NCBI GenBank assembly: GCA_050944455.1
Contig: JBMNRC010000008.1
Span: 34,951-98,950 of the forward strand
Length of the DNA stretch: 64,000 bases
Reading direction: 5' to 3'
Origin: Anthropogastromicrobium sp050944455
GTDB lineage: Bacteria; Bacillota; Clostridia; Lachnospirales; Lachnospiraceae
Under the pieces are notes generated by a model. The model had not been told where the DNA came from. It saw only the letters and a program-made list of their open reading frames with translations, and made no database searches. Made by a program: the position numbers and the translations under genes. Below are positions 1 to 8,122 of this stretch, piece after piece; the stretch's first letter is position 1; the number at the start of each line of letters is the position of its first letter.

Positions 1-297
1 GATATGAACGCCCTGGAACTGAATACCTCAGCGTCGGAACTTCTGGCGGAGGACAACTGGCTGACTGCCTGGAACGGCACCTCATTGTATATTTCTGAAA
101 ATGAACCTTATTGCCAGCCCGTGCTCCATATGACCACGGTGACGGATACCGCGCTGATCAACGATTACTTTACCAGAACCGCGGACGGCACGATCGATTC
201 CCTGGATACCTCTTCAGGGAAGGCGGCAATCAATTTCGAGCTGTATTATCCGATGAACGGGACCGATCCGTATATCACTGATTTCAGCCAGGGATAA
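1..297 (+). CDS. 3' end of an unidentified protein (partial)
   Basis: The reading frame is open from the window edge and ends in TAA, so this is the C-terminal part (about 98 residues) of a gene that begins outside. An in-frame ATG at position 4 has no ribosome site that can be seen, so it is probably internal. The peptide is acidic, rich in Asp, Thr and Ser, and has no membrane segment or motif I recognise. A GC-rich hairpin follows within 50 bases, consistent with a true gene end. No function is proposed. Confidence 0.55.
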   Translation, partial: DMNALELNTSASELLAEDNWLTAWNGTSLYISENEPYCQPVLHMTTVTDTALINDYFTRTADGTIDSLDTSSGKAAINFELYYPMNGTDPYITDFSQG

Positions 298-345
298 ACG
301 ATGACGCCGGCAATTCCGGCGGAGAGATCAGTCCGGTCTGATGAG

Positions 346-379
346 GCCGCGGGGCTCCTCCCGGAGCCCCGCGGCATTT
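346..379 (+). terminator. GC-rich hairpin, probable terminator of the first gene
   Basis: A perfect 13-bp stem (346-358 with 363-375) with a 4-base loop is followed by ATTTC. The stem is strong but the T tract is short, so it may terminate only partly. Confidence 0.6.
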
Positions 380-536
380 CCATGGAATTCACCCGGCGCG
401 CCGGCGCGCGGAATCAGCAGCAGGATCCAGCTGTTCGGCGTATCCGTTTCAGCCCGGCCCGCCGGCACGCGGAATCACCAGTGATGCGTATCGGTTTCGC
501 GGTCCGGGCGGAATCCTGATGCCGGATTCTCCGGAT
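380..536. repeat. Imperfect duplicated segment in the intergenic region
   Basis: Two related blocks (about 400-460 and 455-510) each contain a CCGGC(G/A)CGCGGAATCA start and a GCGTATC(C/G)GTTTC core. No gene is seen here. The rest of 298-636 holds a hairpin on the left and a promoter on the right. Confidence 0.4.
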
Positions 537-538
537 CC

Positions 539-547
539 TGCTATAAT
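539..547 (+). promoter_or_regulatory. Extended -10 promoter for the histidine phosphatase gene
   Basis: TGCTATAAT (TG at 539-540, TATAAT at 542-547) is an extended -10 element. No convincing -35 box lies 16-18 bases upstream. It is about 90 bases before the start codon of the next gene, on the same strand. Confidence 0.5.
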
Positions 548-636
548 AGGCAGTACGGCTGCCTTCCCCGTGCAGGCAAACGGCATCGGGACCGCGGCTG
601 TTCCATTCTGAGATGAACCTGAGAAGGAGGTATTTC

Positions 637-1410
637 ATGCGGCTGCTGCTGATCCGTCATGCCGATCCCGATTATTCTATTGATTCCCTGACCCCGTCCG
701 GCTGGAAGGAAGCCGAAGCGCTGGCCGAATTCTCGCCGAAGCTCCATATTGATACCTGTTATGTCTCGCCCCTCGGCAGAGCCCGGGACACGGCTTCCCT
801 CACCCTGAAAAAACTGGGAAAGACCGCGGAAACCAGGGACTGGCTTGAGGAATTCCCCGCTCTGGTTGATGTTGAGAACTCCGAACACCTGAAGGAAGCT
901 TTCAGCACCCAGCATATGACAGCGGACGGGAAGTACGCGAAACGGATCGTCTGGGATATGTACCCGTCTTACTACGCCGCCCATCCGGAATACTGGGACG
1001 AAAAAAAATGGCGGGAAACCGAGGTCGCCCGGATGTCCGACCTGGTTCCGGTCTACGACAGGGTTGTGTCTTCCTTTGACGGGCTCCTGGCGGAGCATGG
1101 ATACGAGCGGGACGGCCGCCTGTACCGGGCGGTCAGGCCGAGCCATGAGACGGTTGCGCTGTTCTGCCATTTCGGGGTGAGCTGCGCGATGATGTCCCAT
1201 CTGATGAATGTCTCCCCCTTTGTTCTCTGGCATATGCTGTGCCTGCAGCCGTCTTCCTTTACCGAACTGATCACGGAGGAGCGCCAGGATGGCAGAGCGG
1301 TTTTCCGCGCCCTGCAGATCGGCTCTGTCGCCCACCTTGCGGAAGCCGGCCTCACGCCTTCCTTCGCGGCGAGATTCTGCGAAACTTTCGCGGACGACAC
1401 ACGGCACTGA
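637..1410 (+). CDS. Histidine phosphatase family protein (phosphoglycerate mutase-like)
   Basis: Product of 257 residues in the histidine phosphatase superfamily, which hydrolyses phosphomonoesters through a phospho-His intermediate. The N-terminus carries the R-H-A variant of the RHG signature (His8), followed by LTPSGWKEAEALAE, typical of this family. A second conserved His lies in the CHFG segment in the C-terminal third. The start chosen is ATG 637 because AGGAGG at 625-630 sits six bases upstream; an in-frame ATG at 613 has no such site. The protein is soluble with no signal peptide. It appears to be a single-gene unit with its own extended -10 promoter. The substrate cannot be told from sequence. 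Confidence 0.85.
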   Translation: MRLLLIRHADPDYSIDSLTPSGWKEAEALAEFSPKLHIDTCYVSPLGRARDTASLTLKKLGKTAETRDWLEEFPALVDVENSEHLKEAFSTQHMTADGKYAKRIVWDMYPSYYAAHPEYWDEKKWRETEVARMSDLVPVYDRVVSSFDGLLAEHGYERDGRLYRAVRPSHETVALFCHFGVSCAMMSHLMNVSPFVLWHMLCLQPSSFTELITEERQDGRAVFRALQIGSVAHLAEAGLTPSFAARFCETFADDTRH

Positions 1411-1768
1411 ATGTCCCGCCTGCCGTTTCCTGATCAGGGATCTCAGGGATCTACCGGGTTTTCCAACAGGACAAAAGGCCAGATCGGCAGAAGATTTTCG
1501 GCATGAGGAATGCCCGTGCCGGGTGACCGCGGGAATCCGCCGGACGGGAACGGGCCAGAGCCTGTCCCGATTATGGAATTTTTATATTTCAATCCCGTAC
1601 CGGTCTTTTCTTTCGTGGTATACTGTTAGCCGTATGACTGAAAAGAGAGAAAGCCGGACTGCGGTTTAACGGCCGGACAGCGCTTCTTGCCAGGGGGGAT
1701 CACCGCGGGTGGTTTCCCGGAATCCGCGGAGAAAACGGCAGCCGATTCAGTCCAGAAAGGGGAAAAAA
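1411..1768. other. 358-base leader region of the metal-chelate importer
   Basis: No gene is supported here; short frames lack ribosome sites. It holds an extended -10 promoter at 1616-1624. I looked for a cobalamin riboswitch, because the downstream importer could carry B12, but could not match the conserved core. Confidence 0.4.
1616..1624 (+). promoter_or_regulatory. Extended -10 promoter for the ABC importer operon
   Basis: TGGTATACT (TG at 1616-1617, TATACT at 1619-1624) lies about 145 bases before the binding-protein start. No good -35 is present, as expected for extended -10 promoters. Confidence 0.5.
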
Positions 1769-2815
1769 ATGAAAAAATTATCTGTCAGGATTTCGGCCGC
1801 GGCAGCAGCCGTCATTGTGTGCCTGTGCGGGAATGTTTTCGCGGCAGGCAGTTCAGACAGCAGTGAGTCGGCGGAGGAAACGGATGCCGAAGAAACCGCT
1901 GAAGAAGAAACGCTGGCTGAAAATGAAGTCCTGGATCCTGCGGGAAACATCATCGAGCTTCCCGACAATGACGGCCCGATCATTTCCATGGCCCCGTCGA
2001 ACACCCGCATCCTGATCGATCTGGGCCTGAGCGACAGAATCGGGGCCTGCGACACCTACTCCGAGATGTACTACGGCGACCAGCTGCCCGAGGATATCCA
2101 GACCTTCGACATGATGCAGCCGGACCAGGAGCAGATCGTCGCTATGGATCCCTATATCGTATTCACTACCGGAATGAGCTACGCCGGCGGGGAAGACGTG
2201 TATGCTTCCGTCCGTGAGGCGGGAGTCTGCGTCGCGGATATTCCCACGGCTTCCTCCATCGCGGAAATCCAGGAGGACATTATTTTCATCGGCGCCTGCA
2301 CGGGGACAGAGGACGAGGCGGAAGCGATTGTCAGCGATATGCAGGATACGGTCGACGAGATCATCAGCCTGTCCGAAAACATCGATGAAGACGGCCGCAA
2401 GACGGTTCTCCTCGTGACCAGCACGCCTACAGCCGATTATCCGACGATCTACGCGGCCGGTTCCGGAACTTACATTGATGAGATCCTGACGGACGTCGGC
2501 CTGGTCAATGCCGCTGCCGATGCCGGGGACGCCTGGCCCGCGCTGACCGAAGAGGCGGCTGCCGCCCTGAACCCGGATATCATCATTTCCATCGATACGT
2601 ACACGGAGGATGTCGTCGACACCTGGCTTTCCATGGATGGATGGGAGAATGTCACCGCTGTTCAGAACGGCGACGTTTATCTGCTGGATTACAGCAATGA
2701 GCTGAATCAGCCGAACCAGCATGTGGTGAGCGCCATGGTTGAGATCGCGAAGGACATTTACCCGGACGTCTATGAAGATCTGGAGGATCCGTTTGCGGAA
2801 GAAGACAGCGAGTAA
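1769..2815 (+). CDS. ABC transporter substrate-binding protein, iron-chelate/cobalamin type
   Basis: Extracellular binding protein of 348 residues in the FecB/BtuF (helical-backbone) group, which captures ferric siderophore, haem or cobalamin for import. A signal peptide is visible at residues 1-26 (MKK start, hydrophobic core, VFA-A cleavage-like site), followed by a Glu/Asp/Ser-rich linker of about 35 residues. The fold segments IISMAPSNTRILIDLGL and the later DPYIVFTTG and NPDIIISID strands are typical. The start is ATG 1769, preceded by AAAGGGG; an upstream in-frame GTG is ignored. A clean lipobox is not seen, which is odd for a Gram-positive binding protein. It is first in a three-gene operon with permease and ATPase. 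The ligand is not determined. Confidence 0.85.
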   Translation: MKKLSVRISAAAAAVIVCLCGNVFAAGSSDSSESAEETDAEETAEEETLAENEVLDPAGNIIELPDNDGPIISMAPSNTRILIDLGLSDRIGACDTYSEMYYGDQLPEDIQTFDMMQPDQEQIVAMDPYIVFTTGMSYAGGEDVYASVREAGVCVADIPTASSIAEIQEDIIFIGACTGTEDEAEAIVSDMQDTVDEIISLSENIDEDGRKTVLLVTSTPTADYPTIYAAGSGTYIDEILTDVGLVNAAADAGDAWPALTEEAAAALNPDIIISIDTYTEDVVDTWLSMDGWENVTAVQNGDVYLLDYSNELNQPNQHVVSAMVEIAKDIYPDVYEDLEDPFAEEDSE

Positions 2816-3875
2816 CCGCCGCGGCGGGGCGGCAGGCAGAACGGAAGGCAGGCGGCGCAGCGGTGCCGCGGTCCTCGCGACAGTCCTGGTTTCCGTTTTT
2901 CTTGTGCTTCTCTGCATCGGCATCGGGAGCGTGCCAGTCAGCCTGACTGACATGCTCTCTGTTTTTATCAGCAGGATATCGGGAGCGGCGCTGCCCGCTT
3001 CCGTCAGCGGGCAGACGGAGTCCATTTTCTGGAACATCCGGCTGCCGAGAGTCCTCACGGCATTTCTTGCCGGAGGCGCCCTGTCGGTTTCCGGTGCGAT
3101 CATCCAGGCGGTTCTGCAGAATCCGCTCGCGTCCTCCTACACGCTCGGCGTGTCGAGCGGAGCGTCCCTCGGCGCCGCCCTGGTGATCGCCTTTGACTGG
3201 ACGCTGCCGCTGTTCGGGAATTTCACGCTCCCGGTCATGGGTTTTTCGCTGGGCCTCGCGACGGTGCTTTCCGTCCTTGCCATCGCCTCAGCGGTAGACC
3301 GCAGCCTTCACACGCAGACGGTCATCCTGATCGGAATGGTCGTCTCCCTGTTCGTCAACGCGATGATGACTCTGGTCAGCACCTTTGCCAGCAGCCACGC
3401 CCAGCAGCTCCTGATCTGGACCATGGGATCCTTCAACGCGAAGCGGTGGTACCATGTGAAGATCATGGCGCCGGTGTGCATCGCGGGAACAGCCGCTGCG
3501 GCGATGTTCGCCCGCCCGCTTGACGTGATGTCTTTCGGCGACGAGCAGGCTTACTCCATCGGCGTCAGCGTAAAGAGGGACAAGAAACTGCTTCTGATTC
3601 TCGCGGCTCTGATGACCGGCGTTTCGGTGTGCTTCACGGGAACCATCGGATTCATCGACCTGGTGACGCCGCATGTCGTGCGAAAGATTTTCGGCGCGTC
3701 GCATAAGCTTGTCATTCCGATGTCCTTCGTTCTCGGCGGCGCTTTCATGGCCGTCTGCGACATGATTTCGAGAACGATTCTTTCGCCGAGGGAAATCCCG
3801 GTCGGCGCCGTCACCGCGCTTGTGGGGGCTCCGTTCTTTGTCGCCCTGTATCTGCGCGGAAGAAGAAATACCTGA
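2793..3875 (+). CDS. FecCD/BtuC-type ABC transporter permease
   Basis: Polytopic membrane permease of 360 residues, the usual size for the FecCD family, with about ten hydrophobic segments. The family motif GGALSVSGAIIQAVLQNPLA, where it contacts the ATPase side, is clear at about residues 90-110, as is the GFIDLVTPHVVR segment near residue 285. I chose TTG 2793 as start: GGAGG at 2782-2786 is six bases upstream, and the gene then overlaps the binding-protein gene by 23 bases. ATG 2772 is an alternative. The first 25 residues are very basic, consistent with a cytoplasmic N-terminus. It would form a homodimer with the ATPase encoded downstream. Confidence 0.88.
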   Translation: MRKKTASNRRGGAAGRTEGRRRSGAAVLATVLVSVFLVLLCIGIGSVPVSLTDMLSVFISRISGAALPASVSGQTESIFWNIRLPRVLTAFLAGGALSVSGAIIQAVLQNPLASSYTLGVSSGASLGAALVIAFDWTLPLFGNFTLPVMGFSLGLATVLSVLAIASAVDRSLHTQTVILIGMVVSLFVNAMMTLVSTFASSHAQQLLIWTMGSFNAKRWYHVKIMAPVCIAGTAAAAMFARPLDVMSFGDEQAYSIGVSVKRDKKLLLILAALMTGVSVCFTGTIGFIDLVTPHVVRKIFGASHKLVIPMSFVLGGAFMAVCDMISRTILSPREIPVGAVTALVGAPFFVALYLRGRRNT

Positions 3876-4058
3876 AACCGGAAACAGAAACGGAGACCAC
3901 CGCAAACCAGGGATGCCGCGGCCGGCGGCTTCTGAAACCGGACGCGGAAAGCAGCGGCAGCTGAAGCACCGCCAGCCGTCATTGTCACTGCCGAAAGGAA
4001 AACGAAGAGCCGCGGATCTTTCTGATCCTGAAGTTCAGAAAGCGGAGGAAATGAACCG

Positions 4059-4961
4059 ATGAACAAACTTCAGACAGCCGTAAACCGGAATCCCGGCGAT
4101 TCCGGCCGTGAAGCGGAGACACTTCTGAAGCCCGCCGTGGAATGCCGGAATCTTTCCGCCGGCTACCGGAAGCCGGTCAGGGAAGGAACGCGCATTCTGC
4201 ATGACCTTACCTTCACGGTGAGGGAAGGGGAGTCGGCCGCGCTTCTGGGGCAGAACGGCTGCGGAAAAACCACGCTTCTGCGGACGCTGACGGGACTCCT
4301 GCCATACCGGGGTGAAATCCGTCTGTGCGGGGAAAATCTTTCCGGTCTGAACCGCAGGGGAATCGCGGAGCGGACCGCTATGCTGACCCAGTTTTCGGAA
4401 GTGTATTTTTCCTACACGATCCGGGAAACCGTGGAGATGGGGCGGTACATCCGCGGGACGCGCTCGGCGTATGACAGGGAAAAAATCGACGAATGCCTGG
4501 AAATGACGGGACTGGCGGATCTGCAGAACAGACAGATCAGCGGGCTGTCCGGCGGACAGCTTCAGCGGGTTTTCCTGGCCAGGACTCTCGCGCAGGAGAC
4601 GCCGGTGATTTTTCTGGACGAGCCGATGAACCATCTGGATCTGAAATACCAGATCCGGCTGAGGGAGTACCTCGCGAAATGGTCGGAGGGCAGCACCGCG
4701 CTTCCCGGCGGGCAGGTCTACCGCAACACCCTGATCGGCGTCTACCATGACGTCACCATGGCGGCGGAGATGGCGGATCACCTGATTTTTCTGAAGAACG
4801 GGAGAATTGCGGCGGAAGGCGGCCGGGACGAGGTTTTCCGGCGGGATATCCTGGAGAGCGTGTACGATGTCGACGTGGCTTCGCACCTGCACAGGGAGCA
4901 GGAGATCCAGAACCGTTTTCTGTTCGGCGGCGGGAAAACGCGGAAGGAACCTGAGCTTTAG
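4059..4961 (+). CDS. ABC transporter ATP-binding protein, FecE/BtuD type
   Basis: Cytoplasmic ATPase of 300 residues that powers the importer. Walker A GQNGCGKTT is at 64-72, the signature LSGGQ at 163-167, Walker B VIFLDEP ends at 189, and the H-loop YHDVTMAAE lies near 225. The N-terminal 27 residues precede the ABC domain. Between Walker B and the H-loop is a short extra segment (STALPGGQVYRN) absent from many homologues. GGAGG at 4044-4048 sits ten bases before ATG 4059. The gene is separated from the permease by 183 bases, an unusually wide gap for this operon type, in which no other gene is supported. Confidence 0.9.
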   Translation: MNKLQTAVNRNPGDSGREAETLLKPAVECRNLSAGYRKPVREGTRILHDLTFTVREGESAALLGQNGCGKTTLLRTLTGLLPYRGEIRLCGENLSGLNRRGIAERTAMLTQFSEVYFSYTIRETVEMGRYIRGTRSAYDREKIDECLEMTGLADLQNRQISGLSGGQLQRVFLARTLAQETPVIFLDEPMNHLDLKYQIRLREYLAKWSEGSTALPGGQVYRNTLIGVYHDVTMAAEMADHLIFLKNGRIAAEGGRDEVFRRDILESVYDVDVASHLHREQEIQNRFLFGGGKTRKEPEL

Positions 4962-4968
4962 CCGGGGA

Positions 4969-5096
4969 AACCGGACAGGAGAGAGACCTGCCGGCGGTGC
5001 CGCGCAAAGGTGGAAGAACCGGACAGGAGAGAGACCTGCCGGCCGTGCCGCGCAAAGGTGGAAGAACCGGACAGGAGAGAGACCTGCCGGCCGTGC
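4969..5096. repeat. 48-bp tandem repeat, 2.7 copies
   Basis: Units begin at 4969, 5017 and 5065 with AACCGGACAGGAGAGAGACC and are almost identical; the third is cut short after about 32 bases. Each unit holds a small CAGG...CCTG hairpin. The array lies directly after the ATPase stop codon and just before a strong terminator. Confidence 0.9.
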
Positions 5097-5103
5097 TGTA
5101 CAA

Positions 5104-5147
5104 AGAAATCCCCGGGAGCAGACTCAGCTCTGCTCCCGGGGATTTCT
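5104..5147. terminator. Strong bidirectional terminator
   Basis: A perfect 19-bp inverted repeat (5104-5122 with 5129-5147) with a 6-base loop lies between the converging ATPase gene and the minus-strand zinc-ribbon gene. Short A/T-rich ends on both sides allow it to work in either direction. Confidence 0.85.
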
Positions 5148-5169
5148 GCAACTGTTCAGTTTTCGTGAT

Positions 5170-5433
5170 TTATGGATTCTGCCGGGGCGGATCCCCGGAT
5201 TCCGCGGGTCCTTCATTTTCCTTTCCGCTGTCCGGCGCGGAGGCGCAGAACAGGGTACAGCCCTGGCTCCGGAAATATTCGATCTTATCCCTGAGGAAAG
5301 ATTCTGAAATTCCCAGATGCTTTGCCAGACAGGGAATGCAGTAAAATTCGGACGCTCCGCGGCTGATGAATTTTCTGGTTGCCCCGATGTCGTCCGGCTC
5401 CAGTTTCCGGCCGCAGGCCGCGCAGCGGCTCAT
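5170..5433 (-). CDS. Small zinc-ribbon-like conserved protein
   Basis: Product of 87 residues with two Cys pairs, C4-x2-C7 and C32-x2-C35, that could bind one zinc ion. The middle part (ISRGASEFYC, then a short helix AKHLGISESFLRDKIEYFRSQGC) resembles small conserved proteins of unknown function in Clostridia. The C-terminal 20 residues are polar and probably disordered. Its ATG overlaps the stop codon of the alpha-galactosidase gene (ATGA, 5430-5433), so the two are translationally coupled. No function can be assigned. Confidence 0.7.
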   Translation of the reverse strand: MSRCAACGRKLEPDDIGATRKFISRGASEFYCIPCLAKHLGISESFLRDKIEYFRSQGCTLFCASAPDSGKENEGPAESGDPPRQNP

Positions 5434-6569
5434 AGGTCGACGACGTCCGCGGTGAACACTCCGCAGTCATAAGGTTCCATCGTCCAGTGGAACGTGCCGT
5501 TGTCCACGGAGTAATCCTTCCCGTCCCAGACATTGTGAAGGCGGAGCGTTTTTCCGCAGCTTACCGGAAGGCCGACTTCATCCATGTTCAGGTGCGCGGA
5601 CGCTTTCTGGTCGCTGAGATTGAAGAAGCCGACAGCCAGCTTTCCGCCGGCCAGGTGTCTCACGTAAACCAGGACCTCGCCGTTCTTCGGATACCCGAAA
5701 TCCTCGTGGACCCGGTACGGCTGCCTGGCCGCGGGATCCTGGTCAATGGCGATCATCCTGTCATTCATCAGGATGTTCTTCGTGGCCTCGTCCATGTTCC
5801 GGACATCGCAGCCGATCATCAGCGGGGAGGAGAGGAACGCCCACAGGGAATAATGAGTTCTGTACTGGACGTCCGTGCAGCCGCCCAGTCCGACGTTCCC
5901 GGCCCCATGCATGCCGACAATCAGCATGTCCATATCGTTGAAGCAGCCGACGCCGTTGTAGGGATGCAGTTTTTCCTGTTGAAGGGCGAGATCTTTCACG
6001 GAGTTCCAGGTGTCGAAAATGTCGCCGGTGGAACGCCACATGGACGCTCCGGTGGATTTGATCCATTCGTGCGTCTCATCGGATCCCCAGCTGCAGGCGG
6101 AAAACAGGATGTCCCTGCCGCAGTTTTCCAGGGCAAGCCCCATGCGGCGGTACAGGTATCTGCCGGGGATAATCGGGCTGTGATAGCAGTAGTCGTATTT
6201 GAGGAAATCGACGCCCCAGGACGCGAAGGTCTGCGCGTCGACGAACTCATGTTCGTAGCTGCCCGGATACCCTCCGCAGGTCAGGTTGCCGGCGCAGGAA
6301 TACATTCCGAATTTCAGACCTTTGGAATGGACATAGTCGGCCACGGCCTTCATGCCGTGCGGGAATTTCTCGTGGTCCGGAACCAGACGGCCGTTTTCGT
6401 CCCGGGTCTTTTCAGACCAGCAGTCGTCGATGACCAGATATTCGTAGCCGTGTTTCAGAAGGCCGGTATCGACAAGCGCGTCCGCGGTCTCAAAAATCAG
6501 CTTTTCATTGATGTTGCTGCCGAAGGTGTTCCAGGAATTCCATCCCATCGCAGGTGTCAGTCTGAGCAT
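5430..6569 (-). CDS. Alpha-galactosidase, GH27 family
   Basis: Enzyme of 379 residues that releases terminal alpha-galactose from oligosaccharides such as raffinose, melibiose or galactomannan fragments. The GH27 barrel is clear: MGWNSWNTFG at the start, VIDDCW near 47-51, the nucleophile Asp126 in FLKYDYC, and the acid/base Asp183 in RSTGDIFDTW. A small C-terminal beta domain follows. It has no signal peptide, so it acts inside the cell on imported sugars. GAGGAGGAG is just upstream of the ATG. The length is that of a compact family member without extra carbohydrate-binding modules. Confidence 0.95.
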   Translation of the reverse strand: MLRLTPAMGWNSWNTFGSNINEKLIFETADALVDTGLLKHGYEYLVIDDCWSEKTRDENGRLVPDHEKFPHGMKAVADYVHSKGLKFGMYSCAGNLTCGGYPGSYEHEFVDAQTFASWGVDFLKYDYCYHSPIIPGRYLYRRMGLALENCGRDILFSACSWGSDETHEWIKSTGASMWRSTGDIFDTWNSVKDLALQQEKLHPYNGVGCFNDMDMLIVGMHGAGNVGLGGCTDVQYRTHYSLWAFLSSPLMIGCDVRNMDEATKNILMNDRMIAIDQDPAARQPYRVHEDFGYPKNGEVLVYVRHLAGGKLAVGFFNLSDQKASAHLNMDEVGLPVSCGKTLRLHNVWDGKDYSVDNGTFHWTMEPYDCGVFTADVVDL

Positions 6570-6683
6570 TTTTTCTCCTCCTCGTGTTTACGGACTGTGT
6601 TCCCGGTTCCGCTGCTCCGTCAGGGCTGAAACCCGTATTCCGGGCAGGGCCTGAGGGCAGCGGTACCGGACTCTCCGGCATTC

Positions 6684-6692
6684 ATTCTAGCA
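6684..6692 (-). promoter_or_regulatory. Extended -10 promoter for the alpha-galactosidase operon
   Basis: On the minus strand TGCTAGAAT (6692-6684) gives an extended -10 element about 115 bases before the start codon. No clear -35 is present. Confidence 0.4.
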
Positions 6693-6794
6693 TAATTGCC
6701 TGATGCCGGCTATCGGTTTTTCCAGGTTCAGACAGCTTCTGAAAGAACAGTCTGCCAGGCGGGCCCGGTACACGGAAAATCGCGTTCCGCCAGG

Positions 6795-7598
6795 TCAGAC
6801 AGCTTTGGGAGGAAGGCTGCTGTTTTCCCGGATCCTCCGGTCCATATAGGCAGATACCTTCTGACGGATGACCTGCATTCTGCGCCGGGTTTCCGCATTC
6901 CTGCTCTGGAAACCGAGAACACGGGCCAGATATCCCTGGTCCTTCATCAGCCTGACGCTCTCCGGCCAGACGAGGCCGAACACGAAGCTGATCTGGCCGA
7001 TGATCAGGTCGATCCCCGGCCTGACGTTCGTCCGGTCAACGTTTCTCTCGTGGAGAATATCGTCAAAAACAGCGTCGGAGACGGCGCTGTCCGTGAAAGC
7101 CTCCTCCGGAAGATCATAGATTTCGGTCCGGGGCAGCTCCGCGTTGACGCGCACAATATCGATCTTGTCCGCGTCCCGGAGGATGGTGCAGAAAACATAT
7201 TCCCGTTCCGTCATCTCCGGGAGGGAAAGAACGTTGTGAAGCCGCACCGCCTTTTCCATCAGGCTGTTTTCGCTGCTGTCCGTGACAAAATCTGCGATCA
7301 GCCCCTGGCGGAACAGCAGGTCCGCGGAGAGAGCGGCGTGATTGACGCTGACCTTATCCTGAAAAGTGCCGAAACGGCGGAGCTGCTCGAAACGGCCGAT
7401 ATCATGGAGTATCCCGAGCAGCCACGCGAGATCGCAGTCGTCCCCGGGCAGGGAAAGACTCTGCGCGATGCGGTCCGAGAGCTCCGCCACGCGGAAGGTA
7501 TGGTCGTATTTGAGCCTGATTTTCAGGTCGGAAAGATCGTACTGTTCCGCATATCTGCTGAAAGCTTCCGCTGTTTTTTTTCTGTCGATTTTCATCAT
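6795..7598 (-). CDS. HD-domain phosphohydrolase-like protein
   Basis: Soluble product of 267 residues with a metal-dependent HD domain: His33 (HTFRVAEL), His65-Asp66 (GILHDIGRFEQ), and a later RDADKIDIVRV segment that fits the last metal ligand. HD proteins hydrolyse phosphate esters or nucleotides; the substrate here is unknown. I place the start at ATG 7598 (or the adjacent 7595), with GGGGGAG directly upstream and MKIDRK as the family-like N-terminus. ATG 7634 with GGAG seven bases upstream is a real alternative that adds 12 residues. It runs divergently from the DNA polymerase gene. Confidence 0.8.
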   Translation of the reverse strand: MMKIDRKKTAEAFSRYAEQYDLSDLKIRLKYDHTFRVAELSDRIAQSLSLPGDDCDLAWLLGILHDIGRFEQLRRFGTFQDKVSVNHAALSADLLFRQGLIADFVTDSSENSLMEKAVRLHNVLSLPEMTEREYVFCTILRDADKIDIVRVNAELPRTEIYDLPEEAFTDSAVSDAVFDDILHERNVDRTNVRPGIDLIIGQISFVFGLVWPESVRLMKDQGYLARVLGFQSRNAETRRRMQVIRQKVSAYMDRRIRENSSLPPKAV

Positions 7599-7753
7599 TC
7601 TCCCCCTGTCCGGCAGAGCCGGAATTTCATCCATCCGCCAGCTCCAAAAACGTCAGCCGCCGGATGCTTCATCGGTGACAGCCCTAATCTTACCGCTTGC
7701 GCCGCGCGATGTCACCGCCTGAAAGGGTTCTTTCTGTTTCCTCCCGCGGGAAA

Positions 7754-7900
7754 CGGACCGGAAGTATCCTTTCTCCCGGGGATCTCAGGATCTGCTGCGG
7801 ATCAACAGTATCCTGTTCTGCCGGGGATCTCAGGATCTGCTGCCGAAACAGGACTGCCGCGGACCGGCAGTATCCCATTCTCCCGGGGACCTCAGGCCGC
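7754..7900. repeat. Three imperfect direct repeats upstream of the polymerase gene
   Basis: The block AGTATCC...TTCT(C/G)CCGGGGA(T/C)CTCAGG occurs from 7763, 7807 and 7869. The first two are 44 bases apart; the third is offset by a further 18 bases. They fill much of the 524-base region between the HD gene and the polymerase gene, which otherwise contains only a promoter-like element. Confidence 0.75.
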
Positions 7901-7905
7901 TTTTG

Positions 7906-7914
7906 TGCTACAAT
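7906..7914 (+). promoter_or_regulatory. Extended -10 element upstream of the DNA polymerase gene
   Basis: TGCTACAAT (TG at 7906-7907, TACAAT at 7909-7914) follows the third repeat. It would give a leader of about 200 bases. There is no good -35. Confidence 0.4.
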
Positions 7915-8122
7915 AATCTGCAGATCATGCTGAATGACCGCCGGGGCGTCTGTGCTCGTGGCTTTATGGAAGACCCGGCCGGCAGCACTGCCGGATGATC
8001 CGCGTCCGGTTTTTGCGGCAGGTCCCGGCCGGCGGGATAGTCGGCGGCCCGTTTTCGCGGTAAGCAGGCACGCTGCCGGGGCATCCGTATTCCGGCTGTA
8101 TCGTGAGAGGAGGACAAGCACA

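Noticed and set aside
3820..4062. Possible small gene between the permease and ATPase genes
   Set aside because: It begins inside the permease gene in another frame and has no ribosome site.
4969..5096. Cobalamin-riboswitch B12-box likeness (CAGGAGAGAGACCTGCC)
   Set aside because: The similarity is short, the sequence is a tandem repeat downstream of the transporter, and no riboswitch core is present.
4969..7900. Possible CRISPR arrays in the repeat regions
   Set aside because: The units are adjacent or imperfect, without unique spacers of regular length, and there are no cas genes.
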